The notes beneath the pieces were generated by a model, which saw only the letters and a program-made list of their open reading frames with translations, did no database searches and was not told the DNA's origin. A program made the position numbers and the translations under genes. Of a DNA stretch of 24,761 bases, positions 21,644 through 24,761 are shown piece after piece; within the stretch, counting starts at the first letter, position 1, and each line of letters opens with the position of its first letter. The stretch covers positions 1-24,761 of the forward strand of contig JAFYFR010000030.1 of the NCBI GenBank assembly GCA_017543645.1, given 5' to 3'. Origin of the DNA: Bacteroidales bacterium (GTDB lineage Bacteria > Bacteroidota > Bacteroidia > Bacteroidales > UBA3824).

Positions 21644-22354
21644 ATGAAAAAATTATTTTATGTAGCAGCTATAGCTGCATTAGCACTCGCTTCATGCAAG
21701 AGCAACAACAACAACAGCGGCGACAACAACGCCAGCAACAACGCAACAGAGCAGACCACCCAGCAAAACGGCGGCGCATCGCAACAAGGCGGCGCAACCC
21801 AGCAAGGCGGCGCACAGGATCAGGCAGCCCAGAAAGCAGCAGCCGAAGAAAAAGCTTTGGCAGACGCACAGTCGTTCCAAGGATGGATTGAGTCGATCAA
21901 CGGCAACGACTACGTAATCCGCAACGCCGATGGACAAACCATCACTGTCAACATCCCTAACCCGGGACAGGAACTTATCGAAGGCGAGCCCATCATTATT
22001 AAATACATCGTTGCCGACGGCACAAACAAAGCCGCTACCGACAACGCGAAATCACTCGACCTCTCGCAGGCTGAAAAATTCAAAAAACTCCTCGGCAAAT
22101 GGGGTACAGCCAACAACGAAATCACATTCGAGCTCCGCAAGAGCGGCAAATGCAAAAACGTGGGCAAAGGTCAGAAAACAGAGTTCAAATCTTGGCGTAT
22201 GAAAGACAACAACACCATAGAATTTGAAGTGGCAAACGGCAACTCTTCGTTCTTCATGCCCTGGGCTATTGAAAGCATCTCAGACGAAAGCCTCTCGCTC
22301 AAAAACGGCGAAGCTAAATTTGACATGACCCGCATCGACAGCAACCGCGAATAA
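21644..22354 (+). CDS. Lipoprotein with Gln/Gly repeat linker and lipocalin-like C-terminal region
   Basis: 236 residues. The signal peptide ends in the lipobox LASC (Cys18), so the protein should be lipid-anchored in the envelope. Residues ~19-75 are a low-complexity linker rich in Asn, Gln, Gly and Ala, with three GGA(S/T)QQ-like units at 43-58. Residues ~78-125 form a small beta-rich region (GWIESINGNDYVIRNADGQT). The last ~90 residues (FKKLLGKWGTANNEITFELR, then NNTIEFEVANG, ISDESLSLKNGEAKF) resemble the beta-strand pattern of bacterial lipocalin-like domains, but no family is recognised with certainty. It has its own promoter and a terminator downstream, so it is probably monocistronic. 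Function unknown. Confidence 0.8.
   Translation: MKKLFYVAAIAALALASCKSNNNNSGDNNASNNATEQTTQQNGGASQQGGATQQGGAQDQAAQKAAAEEKALADAQSFQGWIESINGNDYVIRNADGQTITVNIPNPGQELIEGEPIIIKYIVADGTNKAATDNAKSLDLSQAEKFKKLLGKWGTANNEITFELRKSGKCKNVGKGQKTEFKSWRMKDNNTIEFEVANGNSSFFMPWAIESISDESLSLKNGEAKFDMTRIDSNRE
21770..21823 (+). repeat. 18-bp tandem repeat coding for GGA(S/T)QQ
   Basis: Three units starting GGCGGCGCA encode GGASQQ, GGATQQ and GGAQDQ in the lipoprotein linker. Such in-frame repeats can vary in copy number by slippage. Confidence 0.7.
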
Positions 22355-22373
22355 TCTCCGTAGATATACGTAT

Positions 22374-22413
22374 AAAAAAAATCCCGATTCGATAAAAGAA
22401 CCGGGATTTTTTT
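22374..22413. terminator. Bidirectional intrinsic terminator
   Basis: AAATCCCG-A-TTC (to 22390) and GAA-C-CGGGATTT (from 22398) form a stem with one A-C mismatch and a 7-nt loop. A-runs lie on one side and seven Ts on the other. It lies between the stop codons of two convergent genes (22354 and 22429) and can serve both. Confidence 0.85.
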
Positions 22414-22428
22414 GTTACCACGGAGGTG

Positions 22429-24072
22429 TCAAACCAATTTGCCCTTGAGCTTGCTTCTGCGCGAACGGACAGTGGAGACGGAAATATTGAAAATGGAAGA
22501 AAGCTGGTAATCGTCCTTATGCAGATAGTCGTCGCAGATAACAAAAAGCATATTACTGACGCTCAGACTGTTGTATACCTTAAAAATCTTTGTGTCGTCG
22601 GGGAATGTTACCTCAAAATAAAAAAGGCAGTCGGCCCAGCGTTCCTTAAAAGCGTTGATAGATGCGTTGCCCACCATCTGCTCGTAGATTGTGCGACCAA
22701 GCTTCAGCGAGCCTTCGGTCTCCTTGCTCAATTGATTTACCTTCCGATTAAGCTTGGCTATAACATTGTTGTTAGACTCCGTTATTGCGCTCGTGTTTTC
22801 GCCAACGGCTTTCAGCTCCGTGTTCTGGTTGGTAAGATAGTCGATTTGTGCACGGAATTCCTTTATCTGCCCGTCGGCATGGCACAGGTTGTCGTGCAGC
22901 AGGCGGTTGTCGGACTCCAAACTGAGCATCTTTTGCCGCGATTTGTAGATAGCCCGCTTATAAAGCAAAGCAGCAATTGCGCTCACCGCCAACAATATGC
23001 TGAGAACGGCAACAAAAATCCAAATCAGTTTCTCGTAATAAGCTCGCTGTTTCTCAAAATCGAATTTGTTTTGAATCTCAATCAGTTTGTCGGCCTTAGC
23101 CTCGTCGTAACGCAGGTTTTGAATCTTAATAATACTGTCAACAACCGACTTGTAGCTATTGTAATCTTGCATTTCATAATATTTATGCGAGACATCATCA
23201 AAAATGTCAAGTTTTAAACTTGTCCACGCATAAGTAAGAGCCGAATCACAATATGCAATCCATCGCGAGGTATCACCTTGACAATAATAAATATCCGCCA
23301 TATTTTTATACGTTGCAGACAATTTATTATACTGAAGAGAATGCTTGAAATATCCTAATGCAGCATCGTTGTTATCACCAACAAAGCACTCAGCCAACAA
23401 CTCGTACACATAACCTTTGTCCTTGTCACTAATCTCTGGTAACAATCTCTTGCACTGCATCACATAATATTCAGAACTATCTCTGTTGCCGAGCCCCTTA
23501 TGGATTGACGACATACTGAGCAAAGCGTAAGCCTCATCTCGCTTGCTAAGTTTCTTGGCATAGTAATACTCTTTTTTCGCATACTTGTACGCTTCTTCAA
23601 AATTTCTAAAGATGCCGTTAAAAAATCTCAAAGCGGAGCATACCTTGTTTTTAAGATTGTTATCATCGGTCATTTCAGCTAACTGCTCTGCTTTTTTCAT
23701 AATATTCAAAATAGAAACGGCATTGTCCGTCATAGTTCTTTCAACCACTGGAATCAATCCCAAATAATAATAGGCGGATGAAAGCCTACGATAGTCAGAT
23801 TTATCCTGATAATACCTTATACTGTAGTTTAAAGCATTTGAATCAGGTGCTATCCACTGTCTATAATCAGTTTCAGCTTTTAAAACAAAGTAATATGCGG
23901 AATCCTCTTGATTAGACAGGTCTGCCAACTTTAAAACATAAACAGCAGAATCAACCATATTGTTACAAAGAAGTGAATCCGCATTTTCAAGTATCAGATA
24001 CGTCTCGCTCTTTTGGTGACATCCTGTCCAAAAAAGCAAAATCAAAACAGCAATATTACAAAATCTAAACAT
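22429..24072 (-). CDS. TPR lipoprotein with one transmembrane helix, coiled coil and C-terminal HTH-like end (probable membrane-bound regulator)
   Basis: 547 residues. The N-terminus (MFRFCNIAVLILLFWTGC) is a lipoprotein signal with Cys18. Residues ~25-340 are helical repeats of TPR type with many Tyr and Ala (for example EAYKYAKKEYYYAKKLSKRD, then EAYALLSMSSIHKGLGNRDS). A transmembrane helix follows at ~347-371 (LIWIFVAVLSILLAVSAIAA), then a coiled coil (~375-450). The last ~40 residues (DDYQLSSIFNISVSTVRSRR, then SKLKGKL) look like the recognition half of a helix-turn-helix. The layout resembles TPR/HTH membrane regulators common in Bacteroidota: sensing in the periplasm, DNA binding in the cytoplasm. 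This is inference. It diverges from a secreted protein gene, with repeated operator-like sites between. The N-terminal half is clearly more AT-rich than the C-terminal half. Confidence 0.8.
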   Translation of the reverse strand: MFRFCNIAVLILLFWTGCHQKSETYLILENADSLLCNNMVDSAVYVLKLADLSNQEDSAYYFVLKAETDYRQWIAPDSNALNYSIRYYQDKSDYRRLSSAYYYLGLIPVVERTMTDNAVSILNIMKKAEQLAEMTDDNNLKNKVCSALRFFNGIFRNFEEAYKYAKKEYYYAKKLSKRDEAYALLSMSSIHKGLGNRDSSEYYVMQCKRLLPEISDKDKGYVYELLAECFVGDNNDAALGYFKHSLQYNKLSATYKNMADIYYCQGDTSRWIAYCDSALTYAWTSLKLDIFDDVSHKYYEMQDYNSYKSVVDSIIKIQNLRYDEAKADKLIEIQNKFDFEKQRAYYEKLIWIFVAVLSILLAVSAIAALLYKRAIYKSRQKMLSLESDNRLLHDNLCHADGQIKEFRAQIDYLTNQNTELKAVGENTSAITESNNNVIAKLNRKVNQLSKETEGSLKLGRTIYEQMVGNASINAFKERWADCLFYFEVTFPDDTKIFKVYNSLSVSNMLFVICDDYLHKDDYQLSSIFNISVSTVRSRRSKLKGKLV

Positions 24073-24095
24073 TTCAATTTTGAATTATTATATCA

Positions 24096-24103
24096 CAAAA
24101 ATA
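24096..24103 (-). promoter_or_regulatory. -7 element of the TPR/HTH regulator gene
   Basis: On the minus strand TATTTTTG matches TAnnTTTG, 24 bp upstream of the ATG. A TTG lies 16 bp further upstream, shorter than usual. The operator-like repeats start about 40 bp upstream. Confidence 0.4.
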
Positions 24104-24144
24104 AAAAAAACTAAATCATCAAGTAATAATTACCACTCAATTTT

Positions 24145-24216
24145 TGTTCCCTTTTTTTGTTCCCTTTTGGGAATCTATTTGTAAATCAATTCATTACAAA
24201 GGTTGTAAAGGGAACA
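24145..24216. promoter_or_regulatory. Three copies of TGTTCCCTTT in a divergent promoter region
   Basis: TGTTCCCTTT occurs at 24145-24154 and 24158-24167 (13-bp step) and inverted, as AAAGGGAACA, at 24207-24216. The second copy is part of a palindrome TTCCC-TTTT-GGGAA (24160-24173). The inverted copy lies just upstream of the plus-strand promoter at 24222. The set looks like operator sites of a regulator acting on both divergent genes. Confidence 0.6.
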
Positions 24217-24221
24217 TCACC

Positions 24222-24252
24222 TTGCAATTACTTTTCGGCGACCATACATTTG
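24222..24252 (+). promoter_or_regulatory. Promoter of the secreted protein gene at 24293
   Basis: CTTG with TTG at 24222-24224, a 20-bp spacer and TACATTTG (24245-24252) fit the Bacteroidota consensus with one mismatch in the -33 box. Transcription should start near 24259. Confidence 0.65.
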
Positions 24253-24292
24253 CAGCGATAAAAATAAAAACAAATATAAAAATTTTTTAAAA

Positions 24293-24610
24293 ATGAACAA
24301 AACATTTCTTATCTTAATTTTTGCTGCCACAACAATTGTATGGGGCAACGCAAATGCACAAAACAATCAACAACGTTATATGGTAGATCCACCGCATCAC
24401 ATACAACCCCCGCACCATAGAATAATACCGTCGCTACAAACACCTGAGCAGACTATTGAATACAAACAAGGGTCTTCGCATCAGACGGGTAATTATTCTT
24501 CGAGTTCCACAAATACGTCAAACTCTCAGCAAAATTCTAACAGGTCTGGTAACACCCACCAAAATTCAGGTCGCACCAACAGAAACAACAAAAACAATAC
24601 TCATAGATAA
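24293..24610 (+). CDS. Small secreted low-complexity protein (unknown function)
   Basis: 105 residues. A signal peptide (MNKTFLILIFAATTIVWGNA, cut probably after ANA at residue 22) is followed by a mature part of ~83 residues. This has a Pro/His stretch (MVDPPHHIQPPHHRIIP) and then a tail made almost only of Ser, Asn, Thr, Gln, His, Arg and Gly. No Cys is present and no domain is recognised. The composition suggests a disordered, extracytoplasmic protein. It is the first gene behind a promoter flanked by operator-like repeats. A lipoprotein gene begins 51 bp after its stop on the same strand, so the two may form an operon. The His clusters could bind metal; this is speculation. Confidence 0.7.
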   Translation: MNKTFLILIFAATTIVWGNANAQNNQQRYMVDPPHHIQPPHHRIIPSLQTPEQTIEYKQGSSHQTGNYSSSSTNTSNSQQNSNRSGNTHQNSGRTNRNNKNNTHR

Positions 24611-24661
24611 ACGCTTATATTACAGTTAATTATTTTTACTAATTTAAATTTCCATTTTAAT

Positions 24662-24761
24662 ATGAAAAAGAAAATATTATTAGCAGCATCAGCGGCACTA
24701 CTGCTCGCCGCCTGCTCAGAGCCGATGAACGATTTGGGTGAAATAGCACCCGATAACGCAA
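24662..24761 (+). CDS. Lipoprotein (partial, N-terminal 33 residues)
   Basis: ATG 24662 opens MKKKILLAASAALLLAACSE, a textbook lipoprotein signal with lipobox LAAC (Cys18). The frame runs off the right edge after PMNDLGEIAPDNA, so the mature protein cannot be identified. It follows the small secreted protein by 51 bp on the same strand. Confidence 0.75.
   Translation, partial: MKKKILLAASAALLLAACSEPMNDLGEIAPDNA

Noticed and set aside
22426..23217. 263-codon open frame on the plus strand opposite the TPR regulator
   Set aside because: It is antisense to a coherent coiled coil, membrane helix and TPR region, and it has no promoter or domain of its own.
1..24761. CRISPR arrays, tRNA or rRNA genes, transposases, prophage genes
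   Set aside because: No regularly spaced repeats, no tRNA-like cloverleaf and no transposase, integrase or phage protein were noticed in the translated frames on either strand. This was a reading by eye, without a covariance-model search.

Overview
The window reads as a chromosomal segment of a Bacteroidales bacterium (phylum Bacteroidota). The signs are promoters of the TTTG-N19/20-TAnnTTTG type in front of many genes, start codons with little Shine-Dalgarno sequence, a short primary sigma factor (284 aa) without region 1.1, a DAHP synthase fused to chorismate mutase, a cluster of SurA-like periplasmic folding factors, and several lipoproteins. No rRNA, tRNA, CRISPR array, insertion sequence or prophage gene was seen. 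Family and genus cannot be fixed from the sequence alone.

Layout, left to right. 1-1069: start of a biotin-dependent carboxylase/decarboxylase operon (oadG, then oadA cut by the window edge), minus strand. 1206-3546: proline synthesis operon proB-proA, minus strand. 3778-4632: primary sigma factor rpoD, minus strand, followed by an unusual long-loop terminator. 4908-8204: galM and a membrane sensor kinase, plus strand. 8193-10294: a DnaQ-like exonuclease, the LPS-export ATPase lptB and a small CBM48 protein, minus strand. 10404-12326: recQ, minus strand. 12449-17768: a four-gene plus-strand operon with two parvulin-type foldases, a SurA-like lipoprotein between them, and a MoxR AAA+ ATPase. 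17778-21415: minus-strand aromatic amino acid operon, leader peptide-pheA-tyrA-aroF/chorismate mutase-aroD. 21644-22354: a lipoprotein. 22429-24072: a TPR lipoprotein with a transmembrane segment and a C-terminal HTH-like end, minus strand. It diverges from a small secreted protein and the start of another lipoprotein (24293 to the window end).

The clearest regulatory system is in front of pheA. A consensus promoter (21439-21470) drives a 20-residue leader peptide in which 8 residues are Tyr or Phe, including a YFFYYY run. An intrinsic terminator follows just before pheA. The RNA around the leader stop codon can pair over 20 positions (16 paired) with a segment that contains the 5' arm of the terminator. 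This is the architecture of ribosome-mediated attenuation, sensing charged tRNA-Phe and tRNA-Tyr to control the whole pheA-tyrA-aroF-aroD operon.

Other points of interest: the galM-linked kinase has Gln in place of the phosphoacceptor His although its ATP-binding motifs are intact, and its C-terminal receiver-like domain is degenerate. The divergent region between the TPR/HTH protein and the secreted proteins holds three copies of TGTTCCCTTT that look like operator sites. A 19-bp sequence recurs exactly in two intergenic gaps about 17 kb apart.
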